Below, in pieces: positions 43,616-53,124 of a DNA stretch of 53,127 nucleotides (the stretch's first letter is position 1; each line of letters starts with the position of its first letter). The stretch is taken from contig CAWBTA010000010.1 in NCBI GenBank assembly GCA_963791625.1, forward strand, positions 1 through 53,127. The letters are read 5' to 3'. The stretch is from JANMCE01 sp963791625. GTDB taxonomy: Bacteria > Actinomycetota > Acidimicrobiia > Acidimicrobiales > Ilumatobacteraceae. Under the pieces are notes generated by a model, which was not told where the DNA came from, searched no databases, and saw only the letters and a list, made by a program, of their open reading frames with translations. The position numbers were made by a program, and so were the translations under genes.

Positions 43616-44226
43616 CTAGGCCGCTCCGGCGTTTCGGCGGATGCGGTCGAGGACAGTGATCATGTCGGTTATTTCTGTTTGGGTGAACAGATCTTCCGGG
43701 CCCCTCGGCGCGAGATCGGTGAAGGGCGTCTCGTAGAAACGCGTGGGTGGCACGATACCGGTCGCAGCGAGGTGATCGATCACGGTGTCGATAAAGTCGA
43801 TCTGCGTTGCGTTCAACCGTTTGTCGAGGAATTCGCCGAAGGCTTCCTTGGCGGCGTTCTTGTCGAGGCCTACGAGCGAGCGGATGAAAAGACCAAGGCC
43901 GCCTGACTCGGCCGCGGCACGCTGTTCGTCCGCTTCGGAGCCGGCGCGGGCCTCATGCACGATGCGGGCAAGGTCGGCGACGTCAACGTCGGTGAGCGGG
44001 AAGTTGTTGTAGACCTTGCGCAGCGACATCTGATCGCGGTGGTCGTAGACGTACACCTTCACCTTGCGCTTGAAACGCTCGAAGTCGGTCGACGAGCCAG
44101 CGAATGCACCCAGGAGCACTTCTGCCGAAGCGCCGAGGTCGGCGCGCCACGTGGTGCCGGAACTCGTCACCGACTGGGTCTTGTTGTCGGCCGGGGGCAC
44201 CGCACCCGCCGACCCGAGTCGAAGCG
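43616..44226 (-). pseudogene. C-terminal remnant of a type I restriction HsdR-like helicase subunit
   Basis: The frame carries the C-terminal domain of HsdR/EcoEI-type proteins: YDHRDQMSLRKVYNNFPLTD, FIRSLVGLDKNAAKEAFGEF, QIDFIDTVIDHLAATGIVPP and PFTDLAPRGPEDLF. The nuclease and helicase domains are absent. The frame continues a little upstream into the neighbouring gene without similarity. It is a truncated remnant behind the GrdB-like gene and beside the IS element. Confidence 0.62.
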
Positions 44227-45390
44227 CTAGGCCGGCGGTTGGCCGTTCGGGACGACGGGGAACCAGCATGGTCGGGGTGCGTCGGCGGAGCGGAGGGCGG
44301 CTTGGGCTTGGCGGAGAACGAGCCCGGTGGCAGTTGACCGGTAGAACCAGGACTCGGCTTGCCGAGCGGCGGGCACATGGCCGGCGAGCGCCACGGCTGC
44401 TTCCTCAAAGAAGGCCCGGATGTCGAGCGCCGCCTGGCCGATCTGCGCCGGTGTCAGGTCGAAGCTGTCCCACGCTGCGCCCTCAACGACACGGACGAAC
44501 AGTGCGACCAGTTCCGGAACGCGCTCTGGTCCACCGAGGCGGCCAACGTTCGTTTTTCCGGTCTCGGCGAACCGGCGGTCATACGCGGGTCGAAGACCCA
44601 GCGCCTCATCAACGGCAGGATGCAACGCCGGGTTGTGCCTCGGAGGCAGCGAGCACGACAGCGGCGTATCGGCTTCATCCTCGATCACCACGTCGAAGTC
44701 CACCAGAACCGGCACATCGACGCGTTGCACCAAGCCCAGCGCGGCGGCCAGTACCCGATGCTGGAACGCAGGCTCGTTCGGACGTCCGAGCGGACGTCCG
44801 AGCGGGAAATCGCAATGCAACATGCGCGGTGGCCGGGCTCGTTCCGCTTGGCTGCGGACACTGCTTATTCCAACCGTGGCAATGCCGGCTGCTTCGAACA
44901 CGTGGGCGAGCGCACTCACGGTGCGCGTGCAGAACGGTCAAACGGGTGTCAGCAGCACGACGTCGACGCCGTCCGCTTTCAACAACGCCGCGGCTGCGGG
45001 CCCGGTGTCCAGTCGCAATGTCGTGAGGGTGTGGTCGGGTTGCGCGCCCATGAACGACAGGTGTCGTGCGGCGACCGAACCGATCTCACCACGGGCGGCA
45101 AGTTCTTCCAACCGGTCAACCGGGAACACAACATTCAGGTCCGCGGCGATGCCTGTGCGGTCAAAGTTGGCCGACGCCTGCGCCAACGTCAACGAGCGTT
45201 CGGCACCATCGATCACGACGAAGCCTTGCCCATCCGACCAGACCGCGTGCCCATCCGCACGAAGCCCGGCAGTGGTCGCGATCGCCACCCGCGCTTCACG
45301 AAGAGCTGGAGCAACCGCGCATGCCGTGCCCCCGAAGTCGAAGACATCAACGTTCTCAACACCCTTGCGGACCACAGCGTCGCTACCCAT
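44227..45390 (-). CDS. Glycine/sarcosine/betaine reductase B-like selenoprotein, in-frame TGA in UxxC
   Basis: One frame runs from ATG 45390 to the stop at 44227, with TGA at 44940-44938. The context is DVVLLTPV-U-PFC-TRTVSAL, the UxxC motif of the GrdB/PrdB-related family, with Sec at residue 151 and Cys154. Before it stand ARVAIATTAGLRADGHAVWS and NVVFPVDRLEELAARGEIGS; after it come FEAAGIATVGISSVRS and CDFPLGRPLGRPNEPAF, all in the family order. Length is 387. True glycine reductases need GrdA and GrdC, not seen here; the reaction of these lone aerobic homologues is unknown. A hairpin follows the TGA at 17 nt. Divergent from the response regulator. Confidence 0.87.
44910..44926 (-). promoter_or_regulatory. 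SECIS-like hairpin of the GrdB-like selenoprotein
   Basis: On the minus strand GCGCAC (44926-44921) pairs perfectly with GTGCGC (44915-44910) around the loop CGTGA. The loop begins 17 nt after the TGA and has G second, the same distance and loop start (CGTG) as the UGSC gene's hairpin. Confidence 0.72.
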
Positions 45391-45463
45391 ACCGCATTCT
45401 TCACCAAACGAGCGGTCTGCGTGCGAAACCGTCCACAGGAAACCAAGAGGAAACCGCCAGAAT

Positions 45464-46180
45464 ATGGCAGGGTTTGTCGGCGATGATGGTCACGTGACTT
45501 CCGTGCCCCTGGTTCTCGTCGTGGATGACGAGGAGAACATCGCGTACGTGCTGAAAGCGGCGTTGCGGTTGAACGGTTTCGAGGTAATGACCGCGGCGAC
45601 CGGGCGGGAGGCGCTGGCCGCTGTCGAGACGCGAATCCCCGACCTCATCGTTCTCGATGTGATGCTTCCCGATCTCGACGGGTTCGAGGTGTGTCGTCGT
45701 CTTCGACAGAATCACAACGATACGCCCGTGCTGTTCCTCACCGCTCGCTCCGACACCGGGGATCGACTGCGCGGTCTGACCATCGGCGGTGATGACTATG
45801 TGGTGAAGCCGTTCAGTGTTGAGGAACTCGTAGCTCGTGTGCGGGTGATCCTTCGGCGTGCCGGTGTCGTGACCGACGAGCGGGTACTGCGTTGTGGCCC
45901 GGTTCGTCTCGACGACGATGCCCATGTGGTTTCCCGCGATGGCGTCGAAGCGGCGTTGTCGCCGACGGAGTACAAACTCCTGAGGTTCCTGATGCACAAC
46001 CAGGGACGGGCGTTGACACGTGCACAGATTCTTGACCACGTCTGGGACTACGACTTCGAGGGCGAATCGACGGTTGTCGAGACGTTTATGTCGTCGCTGC
46101 GCCGCAAGATAGATGCTGGCGAGCCGAAGCTGATCGCAACCATCCGCAACGTCGGTTATCGCATGAGCTTTCCGACATGA
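45464..46180 (+). CDS. OmpR/PhoB-family response regulator
   Basis: ATG 45464 (or GTG 45494) leads into the receiver domain: LVLVVDDEENIAYVLKAALR with the acidic pair, phosphorylated Asp in LIVLDVMLPDLDGFEVC, Thr in VLFLTARSD and Lys in DDYVVKPFSVEEL. The C-terminal winged helix follows (LSPTEYKLLRFLMHNQGRAL, STVVETFMSSLRRKI, IATIRNVGYRM). The histidine kinase gene starts 20 bp later. With the glycosyltransferases downstream, envelope glycan modification is a plausible target. Confidence 0.93.
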   Translation: MAGFVGDDGHVTSVPLVLVVDDEENIAYVLKAALRLNGFEVMTAATGREALAAVETRIPDLIVLDVMLPDLDGFEVCRRLRQNHNDTPVLFLTARSDTGDRLRGLTIGGDDYVVKPFSVEELVARVRVILRRAGVVTDERVLRCGPVRLDDDAHVVSRDGVEAALSPTEYKLLRFLMHNQGRALTRAQILDHVWDYDFEGESTVVETFMSSLRRKIDAGEPKLIATIRNVGYRMSFPT

Positions 46181-46199
46181 TCCGGTCGAAGGGTCTTCG

Positions 46200-47591
46200 A
46201 TGAAATTGCGATCGCGACTTGCCGTCGCCGCTGGCATCGTGGTCGCCGTGCTCGTCGTGATCGGGTTCCTTCTTCCGAGTTTGGTTCGCTCAGCGCTCGT
46301 CCGTCAGGCCGACGATCAGCTGGCCGCTGCGTTTCCGATCGCCCTCTCGCGGTTCGGACCCGGACCCGTACCGGGCTCACCGGGCCCGGTACTGCCGAGC
46401 CCCGCGGCCTCGCCGACACCTTTCAGCGATCTGTACATCGCCGAAATTGACGGCGACGGGACAATCCACCAGCTCATTGCATCGACGCTCGCGGTCGGTC
46501 GTCAGCCGCCGATTCCGGCGAAGGCGGACCAGGCTGGCCCGACGTCATCGCCTGGGCTGCGCTCGGTGAATGCCACCGTGGGGACGGGCGCAAGTCGGTG
46601 GCGCACGGCGATCTTGGCGATCCCGGGCAGCGACCGTCGTCTGCTGTTCGCGGTTCCGATGGACCGGATCGACGCGACCCTTGGCCGGTTGCGCTGGTTC
46701 CTGGTCGCGGCGGGCGCAGCGGTCGCAGGAGCAATTGGACTGGCAGCGTGGTGGATCGTTCGCCTCGGTCTGCGGCCGATTGCGGACGTGACGGCGGTGG
46801 CCGACGCGATCGCCGCCGGTGAAAGGGACCGACGCGCCAATGAGTCAAGCACGGGGACAGAGGCGGCCATCCTTGCCCATTCGCTCAACGCGATGCTGGA
46901 CGAGCGCACTGCAACCGAAGACCGGCTACGCCGCTTCGTAGCGGACGCGTCGCACGAGCTACGTACGCCGGTCGCTGCCATCCGCGGCTTCACTGATCTC
47001 CATCGCAACCGGGATCTGAATGACCCGGACAGCCTGGAGCAGGCCATGCGGCGAATCGGCCAGGAGGCCGCCCGCATGGGTGGCCTTGTCGAAGACCTCC
47101 TCCTGCTCGCAAGCCTCGACCAGGGGCGCCCGCTCGAACGCTGTCCCGTGAACATCACGAATCTTCTGAACGACGCCGCGCTCGACGCGTCGGCGACCCA
47201 CCCCTCTCGGACGGTGGAGGTGTCGGTCGGGCCGTCCCTCCTGGTGTCGGGTGACGAGGCCAAGCTTCGGCAGGTGGTCGCAAACCTTGTGACCAACGCC
47301 CTTGTGCATGGTGGTCCGGACGCGAAAATCACGCTCCTGGCTGGCCGAACGGCGGATGGACGATGCGTGATCGAGGTCATCGATGACGGCCATGGCATGG
47401 ACTCCGATGCCGCAGCTCATGCGTTCGACCGGTTCTGGCGCGGCGACCTGTCGCGGGTGCGCGGTGGGTCTGGCGCTGGTCTCGGCTTGTCGATTGTGCA
47501 GGCGATCGTTGATGCTCACGGCGGTTCGATGGCGATGCAGACGGCACCCGGAGCGGGCACAAGGGTCGCGGTTGTGGTGCCCGGCGTCTGA
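46200..47591 (+). CDS. Sensor histidine kinase (HAMP, HisKA, HATPase)
   Basis: The 463-residue protein has an N-terminal helix (about 8-28), an extracytoplasmic sensor of about 130 residues with a Pro-rich loop, a second helix (about 170-190), and a HAMP segment (GLRPIADVTAVADAIAAGER). HisKA has the phosphorylated His in ADASHELRTPVAAIRGF. The ATPase shows the N box (VVANLVTNALVHGG), the G1 box DDGHGMD and the G2 box GAGLGLSIVQAIVDAHGG. It partners the response regulator just upstream. Confidence 0.94.
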   Translation: MKLRSRLAVAAGIVVAVLVVIGFLLPSLVRSALVRQADDQLAAAFPIALSRFGPGPVPGSPGPVLPSPAASPTPFSDLYIAEIDGDGTIHQLIASTLAVGRQPPIPAKADQAGPTSSPGLRSVNATVGTGASRWRTAILAIPGSDRRLLFAVPMDRIDATLGRLRWFLVAAGAAVAGAIGLAAWWIVRLGLRPIADVTAVADAIAAGERDRRANESSTGTEAAILAHSLNAMLDERTATEDRLRRFVADASHELRTPVAAIRGFTDLHRNRDLNDPDSLEQAMRRIGQEAARMGGLVEDLLLLASLDQGRPLERCPVNITNLLNDAALDASATHPSRTVEVSVGPSLLVSGDEAKLRQVVANLVTNALVHGGPDAKITLLAGRTADGRCVIEVIDDGHGMDSDAAAHAFDRFWRGDLSRVRGGSGAGLGLSIVQAIVDAHGGSMAMQTAPGAGTRVAVVVPGV

Positions 47592-47659
47592 GCAAGTCTC
47601 CCAGGAAACCCGCATCCGACCGCCAGGAGCACCGAAGGTGGCCCGACGACCATGGCATC

Positions 47660-48517
47660 ATGAGCACTGCTGTTGCAACGCACCGCCGCCCCGATCCGGC
47701 CGTGGCCCGCCCGATGGTCGACATCGTGATCCCGGTGTATAACGAAGCCGCAACCATTGCTTCGAGCATCGCCCGGCTTCACGCCCATCTCACAAATTCG
47801 TTCCCGTTCACGTGGCGCATCACGATCGCCGACAACGCCTCCACCGATGACACTTGGTCACAAGCGGCCACGCTCGCAGCTCTCTTTCCCGGCATCCGGC
47901 TCGTTCATCTCGATGAGAAGGGCCGAGGCCGGGCGCTGCGAGCTGCCTGGGAATCAAGTGATGCCGATGTGGTGGCCTACATGGACGTGGACCTTTCCAC
48001 CGATCTCGCAGGCCTGCTCCCACTCGTGGCTCCGCTGCTGTCGGGCCACTCCGATGTCGCGATCGGGTCTCGCCTCGCCATGGGGTCGCGAACCGTTCGA
48101 GGACCGAAACGAGAGTTCATCTCACGTAGCTACAACCGGTTGATCCACCTGTTCTTCCGGAACGGATTCCGCGATGCGCAGTGTGGCTTCAAAGCCGTCC
48201 GCGCCGACGTCGCTCGCCGACTGCTCCCCGCCATCGTGGACCAGACCTGGTTCTTCGATACCGAGTTACTCCTGCTGGCCGAGCACAACGGACTCCGCAT
48301 CGCCGAGGTGCCCGTCGACTGGGTAGATGACCCCGACACCCGGGTACATATCGCACGCACCGCGACCGATGATCTGAAAGGACTCGCTCGAATGGCGTGG
48401 CGGTTCTGGACCGGGCGCGGCACGATCGACCTGGCCGGCATCGGACGTGAGCCGATACCGCTCGGTGCGCCGGCCCTCCCCCTCGTACGTCACTCAATTT
48501 CGGAGAATCCATCATGA
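47660..48517 (+). CDS. Family 2 glycosyltransferase (dolichyl/polyprenyl-phosphate hexose synthase-like)
   Basis: The 285-residue GT-A enzyme starts VDIVIPVYNEAATIASSIAR, has the nucleotide-binding Asp in ITIADNASTDDTW, the metal-binding motif YMDVDLSTDLAGLLPLV, and QCGFKAVRADVARRLLP with DTELLLLAEHNGLRIAEVPV. No C-terminal membrane helices are evident. Such enzymes load a sugar on polyprenyl phosphate. It overlaps the next gene by 4 bp; that gene encodes a GT39-type transferase that would use this donor. Confidence 0.9.
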   Translation: MSTAVATHRRPDPAVARPMVDIVIPVYNEAATIASSIARLHAHLTNSFPFTWRITIADNASTDDTWSQAATLAALFPGIRLVHLDEKGRGRALRAAWESSDADVVAYMDVDLSTDLAGLLPLVAPLLSGHSDVAIGSRLAMGSRTVRGPKREFISRSYNRLIHLFFRNGFRDAQCGFKAVRADVARRLLPAIVDQTWFFDTELLLLAEHNGLRIAEVPVDWVDDPDTRVHIARTATDDLKGLARMAWRFWTGRGTIDLAGIGREPIPLGAPALPLVRHSISENPS

Positions 48518-50817
48518 TCATGCTCGAAGACGAGGCAATGCCCGCCACAAACCCGCAGGACGATTCCGCGCCTGCGGTGGACGCGAGCGGTCCGTCCGCC
48601 TCGGCTTACCGTCGGCTACCGGAGCTGATTGTGTTCGCCCTCGCCGCGGTCACCAACTTGTGGTCCCTCTCCACGAACGGTTGGGGCAACACGTACTACG
48701 CTGCGGCCGTCCGCTCGATGACGAACAGTTGGTCGAACTTCTTCTTCGCGTCGTTTGATCCGGGCGGTTGGATCACCGTTGACAAGCCACCACTCGCCTA
48801 CTGGGCCCCGGCTCTTCTTGCACGGGTCTTCGGGTTCTCGTCGTGGACGATTCTGATTCCGTCGGCGCTGGCCGGCGCCGTTGCGGTCTGGCTGCTCACC
48901 ATCACCGTGAGACGTGTGTGGGGAAGAGCCGCGGGTCTTGTTGCCGGACTGGCGCTGGCGACGATGCCGACGGCCGTCGCGGTATCGCGATCGAACAACC
49001 CCGACGTGTATCTGGTGCTGGGTATCGTCGCCGCAGCATGGGCGCTTGAACGAGCGGTTGCGACCGGGCGTACCAAGTGGATGGCGTGGATGGGCGTGTT
49101 CGTCGGCATGGCGTTCCTGTCGAAGCTCGGAGCAGCCTTGATCCCCGTCCCGGCGCTGTGGTTCGCGTACCTCGTCGCGGCGCCGGTTTCGTGGAAGCGC
49201 CGCATCCGAAATCTCGCGCTGGCCACGGCAGCGTTGGCCGCCGTGTCGTTCGTGTGGATCGGTGCCGTCGCCCTCATGCCCCTGTCGTCACGCCCCTGGA
49301 TCGGCGGTTCAACCACAGGGTCGGCCTGGAACCTGATCGTCGGGTACAACGGTCTCGGCCGGGTGACCGGAAGCTCGGGCCCGCCCGGCGGCGGCGGTAT
49401 CGGTCGAGGCACTCCCAGCGGCGCGATCGGCGGCGGTTTCCCGGGTGGAGGTTTCCCTGGCGGCGGCTCGGGCGTGCAGAGCTTTGGTGGTGCCACCGGC
49501 ATCGGCCGCCTCTTCAACCTTGGCATGGGTGACCAGGTCATGTGGCTCGCGCCGCTCGTGATCGCCGCGTTGATCGGTGCCACGTGGCTGTTCCTCCGTC
49601 GCAAACTGAACCGCCGCGAGGTGGTCTCGCTCGGAGGGTTCGCAGGATGGGGTCTCACGGCGTTCCTCGTCTTCTCCTATGCGAGCGGCATTTACCACAA
49701 CTACTACGTGTCGTTGCTGGCCCCCGCCATGGCAGCGCTGGTCGGCATAGGTGGTGGCCTCGCCCTACGGGCAGGGTGGCGCGGCCGGAGCCTCGCTGCG
49801 GTCGGGCTGCTCACAACAGCTCTCGTAGAGGTGACCTTGTTACGACGCATCAATTCGCTCACGGCGCTGCGCATCATCGTCCCCGTCGCGCTCGTGGCCG
49901 CAGCCGTCGTCGCGATCGCAACGTTGCGGTCTCGGTCCGCCCTGGCAAAACCGGCCGCGCTGGTCCTCGGCACCATCGCCGCACTGATCGGCCCGGCGGC
50001 ATGGTCCGTGAGCACGCTCGGTCACGCATCGAGCGGCACCTTTCCCGAGGCTCGACCCGTTTCCCTGGAGTCGAACGGCGGCGGCGCCCGCGGTCCCGGT
50101 GGCACGGGCATCGCAACGGGCGGGCCAGGTGGCCCCGGTGCCGCAGCAGCGTTTGGTGGTGGCCTCGACAACGCCACCCTCACCTGGTTGCAGTCGCAGC
50201 GCACTACCGAGAAATGGATCGTTTCGGTTTCGAGCTCGATGTCTGCGTCGCAGGCGATCATCGACGGATACTCGGTCATGGCCTCGGGAGGGTTCAGTGG
50301 CGGTGACCCGGCACTGACCCAAACCCGTTTGGCCGACCTGGTCCGCAACGGCGAACTTCGGTTCGTGCAAGCCGGCGGCGGGTTCGGTGGCGGTGCTCCG
50401 GGTGGCGGCATTGGCGGCAGTGCTGCGGGCGGCGGCCGAGGCACGATCGGCGTCACGAGCATCGTGACGTCTGTATGCACGGCAGTCCCGGCGACCAACT
50501 GGGGTGGAACCGGAACCTCATCGATCTACGATTGCGCCACGAAAGCCGACGCAATCGCTGCGGCAACGCCCACCGCTGGTCAGGCCGCTGAAACCACCCC
50601 GACAGGCGCCGCTCCCGGAGCATCGAATGGCGGCCAAGGTGTACCTGCGGGACAGCCCGATTTCGCGGCGGTACAAGCTTGCATGGACGACAAGGGCCTG
50701 ACATTGCCGGCACCGACTGGCGGCCAGCCGACTCCCGATGACAAGACGCTTGCGGCGTTGCAGGCGTGCGGCCTTACCGTGCCAACCGGCGCCGGTCCTC
50801 CGGTAGCCCAAACATGA
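48514..50817 (+). CDS. GT39/ArnT-like membrane glycosyltransferase
   Basis: The 767-residue protein has about a dozen membrane helices in the N-terminal 480 residues. The first loop carries the usual motif (LSTNGWGNTYYAAAVRSMTN, then DKPPLAYWAPALLARVFGFS) with the acidic residue of GT-C enzymes. A Gly-rich outside loop (GGGIGRGTPSGAIGGGFPGG) and a long Gly/Ala/Pro-rich C-terminal outside region with SQRTTEKWIVSVSSSMSASQ are typical of actinobacterial members. It probably transfers the polyprenyl-linked sugar made by the upstream GT2 enzyme to a cell-surface acceptor. Confidence 0.92.
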   Translation: MIMLEDEAMPATNPQDDSAPAVDASGPSASAYRRLPELIVFALAAVTNLWSLSTNGWGNTYYAAAVRSMTNSWSNFFFASFDPGGWITVDKPPLAYWAPALLARVFGFSSWTILIPSALAGAVAVWLLTITVRRVWGRAAGLVAGLALATMPTAVAVSRSNNPDVYLVLGIVAAAWALERAVATGRTKWMAWMGVFVGMAFLSKLGAALIPVPALWFAYLVAAPVSWKRRIRNLALATAALAAVSFVWIGAVALMPLSSRPWIGGSTTGSAWNLIVGYNGLGRVTGSSGPPGGGGIGRGTPSGAIGGGFPGGGFPGGGSGVQSFGGATGIGRLFNLGMGDQVMWLAPLVIAALIGATWLFLRRKLNRREVVSLGGFAGWGLTAFLVFSYASGIYHNYYVSLLAPAMAALVGIGGGLALRAGWRGRSLAAVGLLTTALVEVTLLRRINSLTALRIIVPVALVAAAVVAIATLRSRSALAKPAALVLGTIAALIGPAAWSVSTLGHASSGTFPEARPVSLESNGGGARGPGGTGIATGGPGGPGAAAAFGGGLDNATLTWLQSQRTTEKWIVSVSSSMSASQAIIDGYSVMASGGFSGGDPALTQTRLADLVRNGELRFVQAGGGFGGGAPGGGIGGSAAGGGRGTIGVTSIVTSVCTAVPATNWGGTGTSSIYDCATKADAIAAATPTAGQAAETTPTGAAPGASNGGQGVPAGQPDFAAVQACMDDKGLTLPAPTGGQPTPDDKTLAALQACGLTVPTGAGPPVAQT

Positions 50818-50841
50818 ATCGCGGTTGCGTACCACGCGGGA

Positions 50842-51147
50842 TTGCGGTCCTCTGAGGTCGTGATGCCCCTGGTCGGACGACGCCGTGAGATTGGCCGCGA
50901 CACTATGAGTATTGGCGCGCAGGACCGGGTGCTCGTCGACATGGAACGCCGTAGCCACCTCCACCGGGTAAGCCGCGGTCTGTATCGATTCCGGACGTTC
51001 CCGAGCGCCCGCGATGAACTGATGGCGGCCACGCTGTGGCCCGACAGGCTCGGTGTCATATCGCACGATTCGGCGCTCAACCCGTGGGATCTGTGCGACG
51101 TCAACCCGGCCGACGTAACAAACGGCGAGCGAGCGAAACGCCCATGA
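50842..51147 (+). pseudogene. N-terminal remnant of an AbiEi-like antitoxin
   Basis: The frame contains HLHRVSRGLYRFRTFPSARD and LMAATLWPDRLGVISHDSAL then DLCDVNPADVT, the order found in AbiEi (type IV antitoxin) proteins between the winged helix and the conserved SH-SAL motif. The start and most of the C-terminal domain are missing, and no AbiEii partner follows. It appears decayed. Confidence 0.48.
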
Positions 51148-51157
51148 CGAGCGGCGC

Positions 51158-51469
51158 TCACGGCCCGTCCGATGGTGGAGCGAGCTTCCAGAACTCGATG
51201 GCGAAGGCCGAGCGCTCGGATAGTTCGAGGTGATGCTGGCGTACGGGTGGGATCACGACCGCCTTGCCTCCCATGACTGTCACCGGGTCGTCGCCTTCGT
51301 CGTCGAACACGAAACGCACGGCCCCAGCATGAACCACGAGACGGCCCCACACGTCGGCAGCAAGCCGATGCGCCCGCAGAAGACCAGCAGGAACGGTCTC
51401 GTTGTCGAACACGTCAGTGGTGCGCACAAGTTCGGCAGTGGCGGGAAGTTCGAACGCGGCCGGAGGCAT
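51158..51469 (-). CDS. DUF1971 (TehB/YeaR-like) small cupin-type protein
   Basis: ATG 51469 gives 103 residues matching the domain length; the frame runs on upstream without conservation. Motifs: FELPATAELVRTTDVFDNET, VPAGLLRAHRLAADVWGRLV, AVVIPPVRQHHLELSERSAF and AIEFWKL. The family is a small beta-barrel seen as YeaR or at the end of tellurite-resistance TehB proteins. Function is uncertain. Confidence 0.82.
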   Translation of the reverse strand: MPPAAFELPATAELVRTTDVFDNETVPAGLLRAHRLAADVWGRLVVHAGAVRFVFDDEGDDPVTVMGGKAVVIPPVRQHHLELSERSAFAIEFWKLAPPSDGP

Positions 51470-51739
51470 GACTGACAGTCTGGGCGCAATCGCACGCGCG
51501 AGACGAAGCGCGGTTCGGCAGCGGTCCGACCGTTTGGCCACCGTCGATGTCACCCAATTCGGGCTCGGAAACGTCTGTACCAGCAACGTGATCTACTTGG
51601 ATCTTGAACCGAATGGCCAGATGCAGAGAGGTGATCCCAACGAAATGGACCGACACCGGACTACCCGGATTTCCATTCCTGTTCTGGCAGCCGTCGCGCT
51701 GTGGACCGGTCGCACACCGCACGCCGACAGCAACGTTCC

Positions 51740-52481
51740 ATGACCGAAGTTCAGGCCGCACCTGGTCTCGACCCGACGCGACGGATCGCTGAAACGATCC
51801 GCGTGATCGTCGTGACCGGCATCCTCTACGGCGTCGTCGTTGCCGGTATCGGGAGCCGGCTGGCGATGCTGCTCCTGCGAGTCACCTCGTCGGATCGAGT
51901 GATCGGCATCCAAAGCGACGATGACTTCACGATCGGGCGGTTCACCCTCGCCGGGACCTACAACCTGCTGTTACTCGGCGCGGGGTTCGGGATACTCGGT
52001 GCCGCCGTCTACCGGCTCGTTGCCCCACGATTGATCGGACCGGTCTGGTTTCGGCGGGTCACCGTCGGCCTCGCATCCGGTGCGGTCGTCGGGTCGATGC
52101 TCGTCCACGCCGACGGGATCGACTTCACCCAACTCACCCCGAAATGGTTGGCGATCGGGCTGTTCGTCGCTCTCCCCGCCATCTTCGGCACGTTCATCGG
52201 GCCCGCCTTCGAAGCGGTCAGCGCACCCGATTCGTGGGCCGCAACCGGACGGCGACGATGGCTCATTCCCGTAATCGCCATCGCCTGTTTCCCGCCCACC
52301 ATCCTCCCCGTCATCATGATCGCCCTCGTCGTCGCCTTGCTCACCGGCATCGGCGAAGTCATCGCGAGTCCGAAAACTGCGAGCCACCACGGCCGTCACC
52401 CTGATTATCCGCGGTGTCTGGCTGCTCATCGCCGTCGCCGGTCTCAAGGCGCTGATCAACGACATCACCGATCTGACCTAA
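51740..52481 (+). pseudogene. Membrane protein with a late one-base frameshift
   Basis: ATG 51740 starts a protein with about five hydrophobic helices (VIVVTGILYGVVVAGIGSRL, YNLLLLGAGFGILGAAVYRL, RWLIPVIAIACFPPTILPVI). The main frame turns polar after EVIASPKTA, while the neighbouring frame gives RKLRATTAVTLIIRGVWLLI and ALINDITDLT with stop at 52481, 13 bp before the next gene. One extra base near CCGAAAA (about 52367) explains this. No family recognised. Confidence 0.62.
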
Positions 52482-52494
52482 AGGAGCCCGCACC

Positions 52495-53124
52495 GTGAAA
52501 CGATTCGCCCGACGCTGGTGGCCGATACCGGCCATGCTCGCTGCGACCGTTGCCCTCCAGAACATCTGGTTCGGTCGCTATCAGGCGACCGGCCACGCCG
52601 CCGGGCACCTCGCCAGCGCCAGCGCGATCTTCGCGATCGCATTCGTTCTCGTCGTGCTCGTGTGGGCATCACCGCCGCACCTTCGCCGGTCACCCGGACT
52701 GTGGGTGTTGGCTGCTGGCGTCGCGATCGCTGCGGTGGTTCCGACGATTGGGAATCTGCGAGTCGTGAACGCGGTCGGCACCGACAATTGGACCGACGAC
52801 CAAGCAAGCTCGCTCGGACAGGCCCGCTCGGGATTCGACTCCGGACACGACCTCGCGGAGCGCGGCATGTGGATCGTCGTCGGGTTCGCCGTGCTGCTCG
52901 CCGGCTGGCTGTGGATCAAGTGCGCCGTCAGCAACGGCGTTGGCATCGCGTCAATCGTCCTCTGCCTGATCTTCCCGCCATGGATCTTCCCCGGCGCCGG
53001 ACTGATCGTGCTCGCCATCGCCGCCGTCATCAAACGCGCCGCACGGCTCCGCCAACAGGTATTGCCTGCTAGCCATGATACAGGGCGCCCCCGGCATGAT
53101 TCGAACATGCGACGCACGGTTTAG
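52495..53124 (+). CDS. Small polytopic membrane protein
   Basis: GTG 52495 has AAAGGAG nine bases upstream. The 209-residue protein has five probable helices, including SASAIFAIAFVLVVLVWASP, LWVLAAGVAIAAVVPTIGNL and GMWIVVGFAVLLAGWLWIK. No family is recognised. It probably forms an operon with the preceding membrane protein. The last 13 codons lie antisense to a tRNA gene, so the C-terminus is unusual. Confidence 0.75.
   Translation: MKRFARRWWPIPAMLAATVALQNIWFGRYQATGHAAGHLASASAIFAIAFVLVVLVWASPPHLRRSPGLWVLAAGVAIAAVVPTIGNLRVVNAVGTDNWTDDQASSLGQARSGFDSGHDLAERGMWIVVGFAVLLAGWLWIKCAVSNGVGIASIVLCLIFPPWIFPGAGLIVLAIAAVIKRAARLRQQVLPASHDTGRPRHDSNMRRTV

Noticed and set aside
43616..44269. Complete independent gene of 217 codons
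   Set aside because: Only the HsdR C-terminal domain is present, and the first ~35 codons overlap the GrdB-like gene without similarity.
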